DNA of 64,000 nt, from contig CAMVDP010000009.1 in NCBI GenBank assembly GCA_947166275.1, forward strand, positions 1 to 64,000. Direction: 5' to 3'. The number at the start of each line of letters is the position of its first letter. Position 1 is the first letter of the stretch. Made by a program: the position numbers and the translations under genes. Positions 9,914 through 18,966 of the stretch are shown one piece after another. The DNA is from an uncultured Clostridia bacterium. GTDB taxonomy: Bacteria; Bacillota; Clostridia; Oscillospirales; Ruminococcaceae. Below the pieces are notes generated by a model. That model worked only from the letters and a program-made list of their open reading frames with translations, did no database searches and was not told the DNA's origin.

Positions 9914-9972
9914 AGCATTGTCCTTTCAGGGTACTTCTTGCATTCCCGTCTTCGTCCGGGAACGCAGACCGA

Positions 9973-10971
9973 TCATTGTTCAAATATGATAGCTCCGCTG
10001 GTGAGACCCGCGCCGAAGCCTACAAGGCAGATCGTCATGCCGTCCTTTATCCTGCCGGCCTGACGCAGCTCCGCCACGCAGGTAGGTATGCAGGCGCTTG
10101 AGGTATTGCCGCGCCTTTCGAGGTTCACATACACCTTGTCTTCCGGCAGCCCGAGGCTCTTCACCGCGCTTTCTATGATGCGCGAGTTTGCCTGATGCGG
10201 GATATACAGATCGATGTCATCAATGCCGAGCCCCGACTTGTCGAGCACCTTATGCACCGCGGTCTCCATGGCTTCGACGGCGAATTTGTACACTGCCTTG
10301 CCGTTCATCTGCAGGAAGTGTCCCTTTGCCTCGCTGTCTATGACGCCCTCCGGAACCGTATCCTCGCCGAGGAGCGGGCAGTTCGAGCGGCTGTGATCCA
10401 CCTTACAGTAAAGAGCCTTGAAGTAGTCTCCTTTAGCGTTCAGATATGACCACATGGGCTTATCCGAATGGGTGACCACTGCTGCTCCCGCGCCGTCACC
10501 GAACAGTATGCTCGCGGTACGGTCTGTGTAGTCACAGTGCGGTGCGAGCCTCTCACTCGCAACTATAAGTATATTACGGTAATCGCCGTCCTCAAGGAAC
10601 CTTGACGCGGTATCGAGGGCGTTGATAAAGCCGGTGCACGCCGAGTTTATATCAAATGCGGCAGCATTCACGGCTCCCGTTTCGTACTGTACAAGACAGG
10701 ACAGTGCCGGATAATAGAAATCCGGTGAGCAGGTCGCCGCAAGAACAAGGTCTATCTCCGAGGGATCTATGCCGCTGTCCTTAACAGCAGCCTTTGCCGC
10801 CTCGCCCGCCATATAGAAATTCGGCTTATCCACCGATATGCGGCGGGCTCTGATGCCCGTGCGTGAGTATATCCATTCGTCGTTTGTGTCGAGTATAGTT
10901 GAGAACCAATCGTTGTCCGCTTCTTTTTCGGGAACATACATTCCCGCACCAATAATTTTAATACCGCGCAT
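9973..10971 (-). CDS. fabH: Beta-ketoacyl-ACP synthase III
   Basis: The initiating condensing enzyme has 332 residues. The catalytic triad is Cys112 (INSACTGF), His in PHQANSRI and Asn in RRGNTSSA. The open frame extends upstream to 11091. However, the ATG at 10971 has an AGAGAGGACAAA ribosome site and begins at the conserved MRGIKIIGAGMYVPE. The promoter also lies inside the longer frame, so the short form is chosen. It is the first gene of the fab/acc operon and is followed by a 59-base gap with a small hairpin before fabK. Confidence 0.96.
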   Translation of the reverse strand: MRGIKIIGAGMYVPEKEADNDWFSTILDTNDEWIYSRTGIRARRISVDKPNFYMAGEAAKAAVKDSGIDPSEIDLVLAATCSPDFYYPALSCLVQYETGAVNAAAFDINSACTGFINALDTASRFLEDGDYRNILIVASERLAPHCDYTDRTASILFGDGAGAAVVTHSDKPMWSYLNAKGDYFKALYCKVDHSRSNCPLLGEDTVPEGVIDSEAKGHFLQMNGKAVYKFAVEAMETAVHKVLDKSGLGIDDIDLYIPHQANSRIIESAVKSLGLPEDKVYVNLERRGNTSSACIPTCVAELRQAGRIKDGMTICLVGFGAGLTSGAIIFEQ

Positions 10972-10988
10972 TTTGTCCTCTCTGCCTA

Positions 10989-11017
10989 TTGATTTTATGG
11001 TAGAAATGTTATATAAT
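10989..11017 (+). promoter_or_regulatory. Promoter of the fabD-aroE-aroK unit
   Basis: TTGATT (10989-10994), a 17-base spacer and TATAAT (11012-11017). Start is expected near 11024, giving a leader of about 140 bases. It points toward the fabH promoter. A weaker alternative (TTGAAA-17-TGTAAA) lies nearer fabD, from about 11109. Confidence 0.65.
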
Positions 11018-11055
11018 AGTAGCTGTGATGATCGTATAAACATACGGAACACACT

Positions 11056-11074
11056 TACTAATATTATAACAGTA
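11056..11074. promoter_or_regulatory. Imperfect palindrome over the fabH -10 box (candidate operator)
   Basis: TACTAATATTATAACAGTA has outer arms TACT/AGTA and seven of nine paired positions, centred on the -10 element of fabH. It does not match the FapR or FabT consensus sequences as I remember them. An operator function is inferred. Confidence 0.35.
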
Positions 11075-11091
11075 TACCCCGTTTTTGTCAA
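11063..11091 (-). promoter_or_regulatory. Promoter of the fabH-accA operon
   Basis: On the minus strand, TTGACA (11091-11086), 17 bases and TATAAT (11068-11063): a perfect sigma-A consensus. Start is expected near 11056. Confidence 0.8.
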
Positions 11092-11162
11092 TATCGCACA
11101 AAGGTTTTTTTGAAAATTCGGACAATGTGTACTGTAAAAGTTATGCGAAAGGAACAGATATT

Positions 11163-12062
11163 ATGGCAACAGCGCTTTTATTTTCGGGGCAGGGCTCGCA
11201 GTACAAAGGTATGGGTAAGAAGCTCTACGACGAAAACCCCGCAGCTTATGAGGATATTTTCGCGATGGGAAGCGAAAAACTCGGCTTTGACCTGAAAAAG
11301 ATGATGTTCGAGGGTACTTCCGAGGAGCTCGCGGAAACGAGAGTTTCCCAGCCCGTGATATTCACGATGTCGCTGATGTGCGCGAGAAAGTACCTGAACG
11401 GCGGCGGAAAGTTCGACGCGGTGGCGGGGCACTCCCTCGGAGAGTATGCTGCGCTGGTTATTTCGGGTGCTATCGATATGGAAACAGGGTATACGATGAT
11501 AAAGCACCGTGCGGCTTGCATGGACAAGGCAGCGAAGAAAAACGGCGGTAAGATGACCGCAGTCATCGGACTTTCCCCTGAAGTCGTCGAAGAGGTCTGC
11601 ACGCACATTTCCGATCAGGGAGAATACGTCGTTCCCGCAAACTACAACACTCCCGTACAGACCGTCATTTCGGGCAGCGAAGAGGGCATAACGACGGCGT
11701 TCGCCATGCTCGGTCAGAAGGGCGCAAAGCGCATACTTCCGCTTGCGGTGGCGGCGGCGTTCCACAGCGAGTACATGGAGGAGGCAGGTGTCGAGTTCCT
11801 TGAGCTGATAAAAAGCATACCGATAGAAAAGCCGGAAAAGGATTTCTATTCCAACGTCACCGGCGGCAAGCTTGAAGACTTCACAGATATCCATTACCTG
11901 CTGTCGCAGCACATCTACTCTCCGGTGTACTTCGTTTCCGAGCTCAACGCCATGTGGAACTCTGGTATCGACACATTTATAGAGTGCGGTCCCGGAAAGG
12001 CGCTTACCGGTATGGTAAGAAAGACTCTCGATGACGCAGTCACCAACTTTATGGACGCATAA
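11163..12062 (+). CDS. fabD: Malonyl-CoA:ACP transacylase
   Basis: The 299-residue enzyme loads malonyl groups onto AcpP. It begins MATALLFSGQGSQYKGMG, the family start. The nucleophile Ser91 is in AGHSLGEYAAL and the catalytic His lies in AAAFHSEYM. A longer open frame starts at 11085, but the ATG at 11163 has AAGGAA upstream and matches family length. fabD is separated from the rest of the fab operon and transcribed divergently with two shikimate-pathway genes. Confidence 0.96.
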   Translation: MATALLFSGQGSQYKGMGKKLYDENPAAYEDIFAMGSEKLGFDLKKMMFEGTSEELAETRVSQPVIFTMSLMCARKYLNGGGKFDAVAGHSLGEYAALVISGAIDMETGYTMIKHRAACMDKAAKKNGGKMTAVIGLSPEVVEEVCTHISDQGEYVVPANYNTPVQTVISGSEEGITTAFAMLGQKGAKRILPLAVAAAFHSEYMEEAGVEFLELIKSIPIEKPEKDFYSNVTGGKLEDFTDIHYLLSQHIYSPVYFVSELNAMWNSGIDTFIECGPGKALTGMVRKTLDDAVTNFMDA

Positions 12063-12083
12063 GCACGCAGAAAGAGGACATTG

Positions 12084-12929
12084 ATGAAAAAATACGCTCT
12101 TATCGGGCATCCGCTCGGACACTCACTCTCACCCGAAATACACACCCGCCTTATGAAGCTCGGCGGCGTGGACGGCAGCTACGAGCTGCTTGACATCCCG
12201 CCTGAAGAGCTTGAAGCGAGATACACGGCGCTCGCGGAGCTGGACGGCTTCAACGCCACTATCCCGCACAAGGTCGGCATAATCCCGTACTGCACGCGGC
12301 TCGACATGTCTGCGGAACGCTTTGGCTCGGTAAACTGCGTGAAGAACGGCGAGGAGAAGGTGGGCTATAACACCGATGTATTCGGCTTTTCCCGCTCGAT
12401 CGATATGCTCGGCGTGACGCTCGCTTCCCGTGTGCTTGTCATAGGCTGCGGCGGCGTCGGGCGCATGATAGCCTCTGAAGCTGCGTACCAGGGCGGTGAC
12501 GTAACTGTCGCAGTTCTGCCGGACTTCCTTGCTGACGCGGAAAGCACGATCGATCACGCAAAGTCCGTCATTCCCGGTGTAAAGCTGCGGACCGCAGTGA
12601 TAAACTCCGGAACGCTTTCGGCGCTCGATATTGCCGGAGAGAAGTTCGATCTGCTGATAAATGCGTCTCCTGTGGGAATGTTCCCAAAGACTGATGCCTG
12701 CCCCTGCTCCGATGAGGTGATATCCCTCTGCGGAAGCGTTTTCGATGTTATCTATAACCCCAAGGAGACCCTTCTGTATCGCAAGGCAAAAGGCATGGGA
12801 AAGCCTGCCATGACCGGCATGGCGATGCTTGTGCTCCAGGCTGCGGCGGCGCAGGAGATCTGGAACGGCATCAGGTTCGCGGACGGCGACCTTAAGCAGC
12901 TCATCTCCGACATGGAGGCTATGATATGA
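12084..12929 (+). CDS. aroE: Shikimate dehydrogenase
   Basis: The 281-residue NADPH-dependent enzyme reduces 3-dehydroshikimate. Substrate-binding motifs SLSPEIH and NATIPHK (catalytic Lys), GYNTDVFGF (catalytic Asp), the nucleotide loop GCGGVGRM and NASPVGMFP are intact. ATG 12084 follows AGAGGAC; an in-frame TTG three bases earlier is unlikely. The stop overlaps aroK by four bases. Confidence 0.95.
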   Translation: MKKYALIGHPLGHSLSPEIHTRLMKLGGVDGSYELLDIPPEELEARYTALAELDGFNATIPHKVGIIPYCTRLDMSAERFGSVNCVKNGEEKVGYNTDVFGFSRSIDMLGVTLASRVLVIGCGGVGRMIASEAAYQGGDVTVAVLPDFLADAESTIDHAKSVIPGVKLRTAVINSGTLSALDIAGEKFDLLINASPVGMFPKTDACPCSDEVISLCGSVFDVIYNPKETLLYRKAKGMGKPAMTGMAMLVLQAAAAQEIWNGIRFADGDLKQLISDMEAMI

Positions 12930-13411
12930 AGGTGTATCTCTGCGGCTTCATGGGGTGCGGCAAGTCCCGCATCGGCAGGGAGCTCGCCGAAAAGACCGGT
13001 ATGACCTTTGCAGACCTTGACAGCTATATCGTCGAGCACGAGGGCATGCCGATACCCGCTATATTTGAGAAGTTCGGCGAGCCGCATTTCCGTGAGCTTG
13101 AAGCGCGCTATATCGCAGAGATGCCCGATAATTCGGTGGTGGCACTCGGCGGCGGTGCGATAATAAACGATAATACCGCAAAAACTGCCGGCGGGACCGG
13201 TACGGTCGTGTTCCTCGATGTGGACTTCGAGACCTGCTACGGGCGTATAAAAAACGACTCCAACCGTCCGCTCGCTTATAACAATCCCAAGGAGAAGGTG
13301 AGGGAGCTGTATGATACCCGCCGCCCGGTTTACGCGGAGCGAGCGGACGTTGTGATCGACGCGTCCGGCACGCCGGCACAGATAACAGACCTGATAAGGG
13401 AGAAGCTATGA
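12926..13411 (+). CDS. aroK: Shikimate kinase
   Basis: The 161-residue P-loop kinase phosphorylates shikimate at the 3-OH. Walker A is GFMGCGKS (residues 7-14). The shikimate-binding DxD-like segment (FADLDSYI), the FREL motif and the GGGA loop (ALGGGAII) are seen. The lid is represented by NRPL. ATGA overlaps couple it to aroE before it and to the amidohydrolase after it. Confidence 0.95.
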   Translation: MKVYLCGFMGCGKSRIGRELAEKTGMTFADLDSYIVEHEGMPIPAIFEKFGEPHFRELEARYIAEMPDNSVVALGGGAIINDNTAKTAGGTGTVVFLDVDFETCYGRIKNDSNRPLAYNNPKEKVRELYDTRRPVYAERADVVIDASGTPAQITDLIREKL

Positions 13412-14589
13412 TAATCTGCAACGCGAGAATATTCACCGCCTCCGATGAGAATGATGTCATCGACTGCGGCTATATAGAAACGAACGGCGGCGTTATCACC
13501 GCTGTCGGCACAATGGACGAATTCGGCGGGAGTCTTGACTCCGGTGACGTTATAGATGCCGCCGGACTTACAGTCTATCCTGCATTCGTGGACGCTCACT
13601 GTCACATCGGGATATGCGAGAACGCGCTCGGCTTCGAGGGAGACGACGTAAACGAAGCGACTGATCCCTCAACGCCGCAGATGCGGGCGATAGACGCTAT
13701 AAACGCGGCCGATCTGTGCTTTTCCGAAGCGGCGCGTGCGGGTATCGGTACCGTCGTCACAGGCGTGGGCAGCGCAAACCCCATAGGCGGCAGCTTCCTC
13801 GCCATGAAGACCTATGGCAGCACCCGCGTGGATAAGCTGGTGATCAAGGATCCGGTCTCGATAAAATTCGCGCTGGGTGAAAACCCCAAACGCACCTACA
13901 ATGACCGCGACGAGACTCCCGTGACCCGCATGGCTACGGCGGCAATAATACGCGAGCAGCTTGCAAAGGCTCGCCGGTACATGGATGACATGGCGGAATA
14001 CGAGCGCACCAAAGGCACGGATGACGAGACCAGCCGCCCTGATCTTGACATGAAATGCGAGGCGCTTATACCTCTGCTGAAGCGCGAGATAAAAGCGCAC
14101 TTTCACTGTCACCGTCAGGACGACATCTTCACCGCGATACGCATAGCGAAAGAGTTCTCCATCGACTATGTGCTCATTCACGCGACAGACGGGCATCTGA
14201 TAGCCGATGAGCTGCGTGAGGAGCGCGCAAGCTGCGTAATCGGCCCCCTGTTCGCGGACCGGTGCAAGCCCGAGCTCGCCGACCAGAGCATTGAGAACGC
14301 ATACAAGCTTCACAAGCACGGCGTGGATATCGCTATTTGTACCGATCACCCGGAAACGCCGATACAGTACCTTCCCGTGACCGCAGGCATAGCGATCCGC
14401 GGAGGTTTGAGCCGTGACGAGGCTATACGGGCGATAACCATATCTCCTGCGCGCATCTGTGGCATCGACGACCGCGTGGGAAGCATCGAGCCCGGAAAAG
14501 ACGCAGACTTTGCGGCTTTCCGCGGTGAGGTTTTCGATATCACCGAAAAGCCCGAGTTTGTCATCATCGGCGGCAAGTTTGTCGACTAA
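13408..14589 (+). CDS. Amidohydrolase-superfamily protein (imidazolonepropionase/dihydroorotase-like fold)
   Basis: The 393-residue metal-dependent hydrolase has an N-terminal beta-sandwich (MIICNARIFTASDENDVI). Metal ligands are seen as HxH in VDAHCHIGI, His in KAHFHCHRQDD, His in LIHATDGH and Asp in ICTDHPETP. The C-terminal SPARICGIDDRVGSIEPGKDAD is typical of the superfamily. Substrate is unknown. The four-base overlap with aroK suggests co-expression with the shikimate genes, but no shikimate-pathway reaction needs such an enzyme; it may simply share the operon. Confidence 0.85.
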   Translation: MIICNARIFTASDENDVIDCGYIETNGGVITAVGTMDEFGGSLDSGDVIDAAGLTVYPAFVDAHCHIGICENALGFEGDDVNEATDPSTPQMRAIDAINAADLCFSEAARAGIGTVVTGVGSANPIGGSFLAMKTYGSTRVDKLVIKDPVSIKFALGENPKRTYNDRDETPVTRMATAAIIREQLAKARRYMDDMAEYERTKGTDDETSRPDLDMKCEALIPLLKREIKAHFHCHRQDDIFTAIRIAKEFSIDYVLIHATDGHLIADELREERASCVIGPLFADRCKPELADQSIENAYKLHKHGVDIAICTDHPETPIQYLPVTAGIAIRGGLSRDEAIRAITISPARICGIDDRVGSIEPGKDADFAAFRGEVFDITEKPEFVIIGGKFVD

Positions 14590-14681
14590 AATTTCTGATA
14601 TTTATATAATTCTGTCATATTCTTTTCACACAAACGAGGTAAAATACAAACAAGAAAGAAACCTGCCGGCGGTGATACCTT

Positions 14682-15275
14682 ATGAAGATCAACAGAATAA
14701 TAGCTGCCATCGCGGGCATCGTATGTGCGCTCTCGGGCTGTGACGGGTTTAACTCGGTCGATGTTTACACAGTGGCTGTCGACCCGTATGTACCCGCGAA
14801 TGAGAGCGACCTTCGCATCGGCGAATGCACTATATCATTCGGCGAAGAGGTGAGCGTGAATGGTGCGGGTGCCTGGTACAAGGACAATAATATCGTGATC
14901 AACAAGGGCGGCGTGTACAAGATAAGCGGAAGCTACAGCGGCGGCTGCATAGATGTCACCGCGGACGACCCTGTGAAGCTTGTCTTTGAGAACGCGGAGA
15001 TATCCAATGCGGACGGCTTTGCGGTCAATTCGGGCTCGGGAAAGCTGATAATTTCTGCCGAAGGCATGAGCAGCATTACCGGATGCGGCGGCAGCAATAA
15101 CAACGCGGTGTATTCGAAGGGCGAAACGCTTATTGTGGGATCGGGCTCGCTCGTCATCGACGGCGGCATATTCTCCGGGAAATGTATTAATTTCGGCAGG
15201 AACGTTTCCACGATCTGTGAGATGCTCCACACCGACGACGGGTACATGATACCCGGCAAACTGCTTATAAACTGA
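14682..15275 (+). CDS. Small lipoprotein with a DUF4353-like carbohydrate-binding beta-helix
   Basis: The protein has 197 residues with a lipobox LSGC near residue 20. The remainder has the pattern INKGGVYKISGSYSGGCIDVTA...VKLVFENAEISNADGFAV, followed by further short beta repeats (GKLIISAEG, GETLIVGSGSLVIDGG). From memory this is the pattern of DUF4353 'carbohydrate-binding domain-containing' proteins. It is much shorter than typical members (often over 400 residues), with only one repeat block, so it may be a reduced form. Its start follows GGCGGTGAT. A hairpin terminator follows the stop directly. Confidence 0.7.
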   Translation: MKINRIIAAIAGIVCALSGCDGFNSVDVYTVAVDPYVPANESDLRIGECTISFGEEVSVNGAGAWYKDNNIVINKGGVYKISGSYSGGCIDVTADDPVKLVFENAEISNADGFAVNSGSGKLIISAEGMSSITGCGGSNNNAVYSKGETLIVGSGSLVIDGGIFSGKCINFGRNVSTICEMLHTDDGYMIPGKLLIN

Positions 15276-15310
15276 AAACAGCAGACCCGACAGGCGGGAC
15301 TGCTGTTTTT
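15276..15310. terminator. Bidirectional terminator
   Basis: AAAACAGCAG(A)CCCG pairs with CGGG(A)CTGCTGTTTT, followed by T-rich sequence. It separates the convergent lipoprotein and polysaccharide deacetylase genes. Confidence 0.85.
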
Positions 15311-15330
15311 ATTATTGTTTCCGGCTGTTG

Positions 15331-15954
15331 TCATAAGCAGCTGTACATGCGTCCGGCTTCCGGAACGATGCCTTTTGCTCTGAACAGCTCCGAGAGCGTG
15401 ACAAATTCATACCCCAGTTCTCTCATGCGCGGTATGGCGATACGAAGCGCCTCGGGAGTAGCGGCATTTTCGGGCTGGTCGTGGAGCAGTATTATGCTTC
15501 CGTCGGGTATCTCGCCCGATGCAAGGAAGAACACGCGATCATCCACGCTTACCGAGGGATCCCAGTCGTTGCAGCCTATACCGCAGATAAACGGAAGCCC
15601 GACGCTTTCGTACATGCTCTCGCTTACTGCGATATACGGCGGGCGAAAGAACTTCGGGTATTCTCCGGTGCAGTTAAAGATCAGATCCGATGTGCGCTTT
15701 ACTTCCGAGCGCACTGCGAACGGCTCCATTCTATCCATGTAGCTGTGTGAAAAGCTGTGGTTATTTATCTCTATGCCGATGTCGTGGGCGCGGCGGAGGA
15801 AAGGCTCGGTCTCCTGTGTGATATTCTGTCCCACAACAAAATACGTCGCGGCGATGCCGGAACTCTCGACCAGGTCATTGATCGTTTCGGTAAGTTCCGC
15901 AGTCGGGCCGTCGTCAAATGACAGAGCTATGATTTTCTTTCCTTCATTCAACAT
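15331..15954 (-). CDS. Polysaccharide deacetylase family protein (NodB domain, CE4)
   Basis: The 207-residue protein is essentially just the NodB domain. Motifs are LSFDDGP (catalytic Asp and metal Asp), NNHSFSHSYM (HxxxH metal ligands), FRPPYIA and ILLHDQPENA. Family members de-N-acetylate peptidoglycan, chitin or similar sugars. No signal peptide or membrane segment is visible at this start, which is unusual for a wall-acting enzyme. The start (ATG 15954) has only a weak GGAG ten bases upstream. It is last in an operon with a c-di-GMP phosphodiesterase. Confidence 0.85.
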   Translation of the reverse strand: MLNEGKKIIALSFDDGPTAELTETINDLVESSGIAATYFVVGQNITQETEPFLRRAHDIGIEINNHSFSHSYMDRMEPFAVRSEVKRTSDLIFNCTGEYPKFFRPPYIAVSESMYESVGLPFICGIGCNDWDPSVSVDDRVFFLASGEIPDGSIILLHDQPENAATPEALRIAIPRMRELGYEFVTLSELFRAKGIVPEAGRMYSCL

Positions 15955-15991
15955 GGGTCATCAACTCCATTTATCGGTCTTGCTTAACAGG

Positions 15992-16603
15992 TCATATCGA
16001 GCCGTATTTGTTGAATTCCTTCACGAGCCGCTCCTTCAGCGCCGAGTAATACAGCGGGAACAGCGCATCCGCGCAGCCGAGCAGGAACATATTACGGTTG
16101 TTTATCGCTGCCACATCATGTCCGTAGGTGTATATCCAGCTCCGGAACCACTCGGTGTCAAAGGCGGGCTCGGGCTTTTTGGTCTTTGCGAGCCACGACA
16201 CCGACTTGAAGCTTTCCACCACTATTCCGTCAGGGTTAGCGAAGCCGTTTTCCTCAAGGATATCGTACATCTGCTTGAGCTGGCTGTCCTTTATGTAGCT
16301 GTCCGGAGCGTCCTTACGGGCGAATGGTATGCGGATCGCGAAGCTGTAGCGAATGATATCGAGCACCTCGCGAAACTTCTGGCTGCCGAGCTCTCCGAGT
16401 TTTTCGCCCTCAAGCGGGAAGCCGAGGTATGTGAAGCAGTCGGGGTCAGTGATATTGCTGAGCCCGACGCGGAAAATATCCTTGACGTTCACGTTATAGA
16501 AGTCGTCGTCCGCTATCACGTAGCAGCATTTGAGCGCTGTGAACAGCGACTCCGAGGCGCCCTCTATGATATCCGCGAATCTCTGTGCGATCTCATCAGA
16601 CAA
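15992..16603 (-). CDS. Conserved-looking hypothetical protein, soluble
   Basis: I do not recognise this 203-residue protein. It has no signal peptide or membrane helix, and is rich in aromatic and acidic residues (for example NVNVKDIFRVGLSNITDPD). The frame opens with TTG at 16603, six bases after the EAL gene stop; AAGGGAAG at the end of that gene could act as ribosome site. No upstream ATG is available, and the next internal Met is over 100 residues in. Tight spacing implies co-translation with the phosphodiesterase, so a role in the same signalling pathway is possible but unproven. Confidence 0.65.
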   Translation of the reverse strand: MSDEIAQRFADIIEGASESLFTALKCCYVIADDDFYNVNVKDIFRVGLSNITDPDCFTYLGFPLEGEKLGELGSQKFREVLDIIRYSFAIRIPFARKDAPDSYIKDSQLKQMYDILEENGFANPDGIVVESFKSVSWLAKTKKPEPAFDTEWFRSWIYTYGHDVAAINNRNMFLLGCADALFPLYYSALKERLVKEFNKYGSI

Positions 16604-16609
16604 ATGCCG

Positions 16610-18877
16610 TCACTTCCCTTCCAGGCCGTACGTCAGCTTTTCATAATCAGGTACGGGCATCGGCCGCGCGAAGAAGAAGCCCTGTGCCATCTCGCAGCCG
16701 AGCTTTGTAAGCAGGTCTGCCTGCACACGGGTCTCTATACCCTCGCAGATCGTATGAATATTGAGATTTGTGGCGAGCATTACAAGGCAGGCGATGACAA
16801 TGCTTGCGTTCTCACTTTCGTCCGCCTGTTCCGTGAGGAACGAACGGTCTATCTTTATTACGTCGACGGGCAGGTCCTTGAGCATATTGAGCGAGGAGTA
16901 GCCCGTTCCGAAGTCGTCTATCGACACATGGAAGCCCTTTGACTTGATCTCACGGAAGATATCGCGGAGACTTTCCATATTCTCATACGCGGCGCTCTCG
17001 GTTATCTCGATCTCGATGTACTTGGTATCTATCTCGTATTTTTCGCATATAGCAACGAGCTCGTCAACGAAGCCGACCCTGTTGATGTGCAGTCTTGACA
17101 TATTGACGGATATCACTTTAGGATCGAAGCCCATGGATATGTACTTTTTCTGGAGCTTGCAGACTTCCTCGAACATATAGAAGTCAAGCTTTGTAACGAA
17201 GCCGTTGCGCTCAAACAGCGGGATGAAATCGCCGGGCGGTATGAGCTTGCCATCGTGTTTCCAGCGCACGAGGGCTTCGGCGCCCACCACCTCGTTCTTT
17301 TCGCCGAGGCTGTATTTAGGCTGGAGGTATACGTTAAATTCGCCGAGCGCGAGGGAGTCTTCCATAATATCCTCGATACGCTTCTCACGGCGGATCCTTT
17401 CGAGCATGGAGCTGTCGAAGAAAGCGCAGCTGCTCGATTTGGTGTTTTTCACGGAATCCCTTGCCATATCGGCTCTGTCCGCCGCAACGCGCGAGCGAAG
17501 GTGCGGGTCGTCGATTATGTAGATGCCTATCGAGAGGTTAAGTTTTACATCGGTTATCTGATAGTCCACATCGGACATTATGCGTTCGGCGAGGTCGGTA
17601 AGCTCGGACTTATCGCCAAACTCTGCGCAGATATAGAACAGGTCTCCGCCGCCTCTTGCGTAGAAGTCATTCTTGCCGATGCTGCGTTCTATAATACCGG
17701 AGATAGTTCTGATTATATCGTTGCCGCCCTCATAACCGAACATATCGTTGACGGCCTTGAATCTGTCCACGTCCAGTGCCATGATCGCGTGGTTGGCTGC
17801 TGTATTTGTTCTTACCACACTGTAATTCTCGCGGAAACGCTCTATCGTGTCGCCGCCGGTAATGCTGTCAACGTAGAACATCTGTTCACTGTCGCCGATA
17901 AGCTTTTCGACATCGGATTTCACGATGCCTATACGCACAGTAACGATGACGAGCGCGGTAAGCTGCAGCAGGGTAACTATCACGACAAGTATCGCGGTCA
18001 GGGTCAGGATGTTACGGAATGCGATAAAAGCTTCGTCAGACGGCACGATCGCTACGAAGGTCCATTCGCTGTTGAACACCTCAATGAACGAAGCCATGTA
18101 TTCTCGACCGCGGATCTCAAGTCTCTTGAAGGTACGACGGTTGAGACTGTTGAGCAGGTATTCCACATCCTTCGAGTCGACATCACTGTCTATAAGGGAG
18201 AGCAGATTGTCTGCGGAGCCTATACCTACTTCGTTTCCGGGTGTGTTGTACACCACATCGCCGACCGAGTCAAAAATGAAGAAGCAGTTGAAGCTTCCGC
18301 CTACATCAAGCAGCATGTAGTCGACCAGAGAGAATTCCGAGCTATCTCCGGTGAGCGCTCCGATTATATTGCCAGACGCGTCGAACACCGGTACGGTGAA
18401 CATATCGGTATACTTGTGGTCGAAATCGCAGGTGACATGCGGTGACACATTGAAGTTACCCGAGAGACCTGCCTGTACGAATTGGCGGTTGGAGGTATTC
18501 TCAACGGAACCGGTGCTGCTGACGGTAACGCCGTCCATGCCGGTGAAGCCGACATGGCGGAAAGAGCTGTTTTCCTGTATACCGCGCACGGTCTCGAGCA
18601 CTTTTTCCATATCGGTGATGTCGATTTCGGAGAATTGTGACGATGCCGCGTTGAGCAGTAATATCTTATTGCTGAAATACGAACCGACGGCGCTGGAGTT
18701 TGATATAACGGCATCATTCATCTCACGTTCCGCGTGTTCCCTGATATCGCTTGAGATACTCGGGATATAGATCATCAAAGACCCGGCGATCGACAGTATA
18801 ACAAACGCAAGGACACCGATGAAGAAAAACTCGGTGTTCTTAAGGCTGTCACGTATTGCCGAAAAACGTTTATTCAC
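16610..18877 (-). CDS. Membrane c-di-GMP phosphodiesterase: sensor domain, degenerate GGDEF, intact EAL
   Basis: The protein has 755 residues starting at GTG 18877, chosen because AAAGGAGGT lies eight bases upstream; the longer open frame to 18970 lacks such a site. TM1 is about residues 17-38, then a roughly 250-residue extracytoplasmic Cache/CHASE-like sensor, then TM2 (LTAILVVIVTLLQLTALVIV). The GGDEF domain keeps DxDRFKxxND, but the signature reads GGGDLF near residue 412: the catalytic Glu is replaced by Leu, so cyclase activity is unlikely. The EAL domain is complete (GAEALVRW, EITES, DDFGTGYSSL, KIDRSF, CEGIET, QGFFFARP). It probably hydrolyses c-di-GMP in response to an external cue. 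Confidence 0.9.
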   Translation of the reverse strand: MNKRFSAIRDSLKNTEFFFIGVLAFVILSIAGSLMIYIPSISSDIREHAEREMNDAVISNSSAVGSYFSNKILLLNAASSQFSEIDITDMEKVLETVRGIQENSSFRHVGFTGMDGVTVSSTGSVENTSNRQFVQAGLSGNFNVSPHVTCDFDHKYTDMFTVPVFDASGNIIGALTGDSSEFSLVDYMLLDVGGSFNCFFIFDSVGDVVYNTPGNEVGIGSADNLLSLIDSDVDSKDVEYLLNSLNRRTFKRLEIRGREYMASFIEVFNSEWTFVAIVPSDEAFIAFRNILTLTAILVVIVTLLQLTALVIVTVRIGIVKSDVEKLIGDSEQMFYVDSITGGDTIERFRENYSVVRTNTAANHAIMALDVDRFKAVNDMFGYEGGNDIIRTISGIIERSIGKNDFYARGGGDLFYICAEFGDKSELTDLAERIMSDVDYQITDVKLNLSIGIYIIDDPHLRSRVAADRADMARDSVKNTKSSSCAFFDSSMLERIRREKRIEDIMEDSLALGEFNVYLQPKYSLGEKNEVVGAEALVRWKHDGKLIPPGDFIPLFERNGFVTKLDFYMFEEVCKLQKKYISMGFDPKVISVNMSRLHINRVGFVDELVAICEKYEIDTKYIEIEITESAAYENMESLRDIFREIKSKGFHVSIDDFGTGYSSLNMLKDLPVDVIKIDRSFLTEQADESENASIVIACLVMLATNLNIHTICEGIETRVQADLLTKLGCEMAQGFFFARPMPVPDYEKLTYGLEGK

Positions 18878-18966
18878 GCCGTTATACCTCCTTTCGTCGG
18901 ATCTTGTCGCAGGAAAATAACAGCGGCACCGTGCGGATATGATCGCGCGATGCCGCAAAAAAGAGC

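Noticed and set aside
10972-11162. FapR or FabT operator in the fab promoter region
   Set aside because: Only a partial resemblance (TTAGTA half-site); full consensus and regulator gene are absent.
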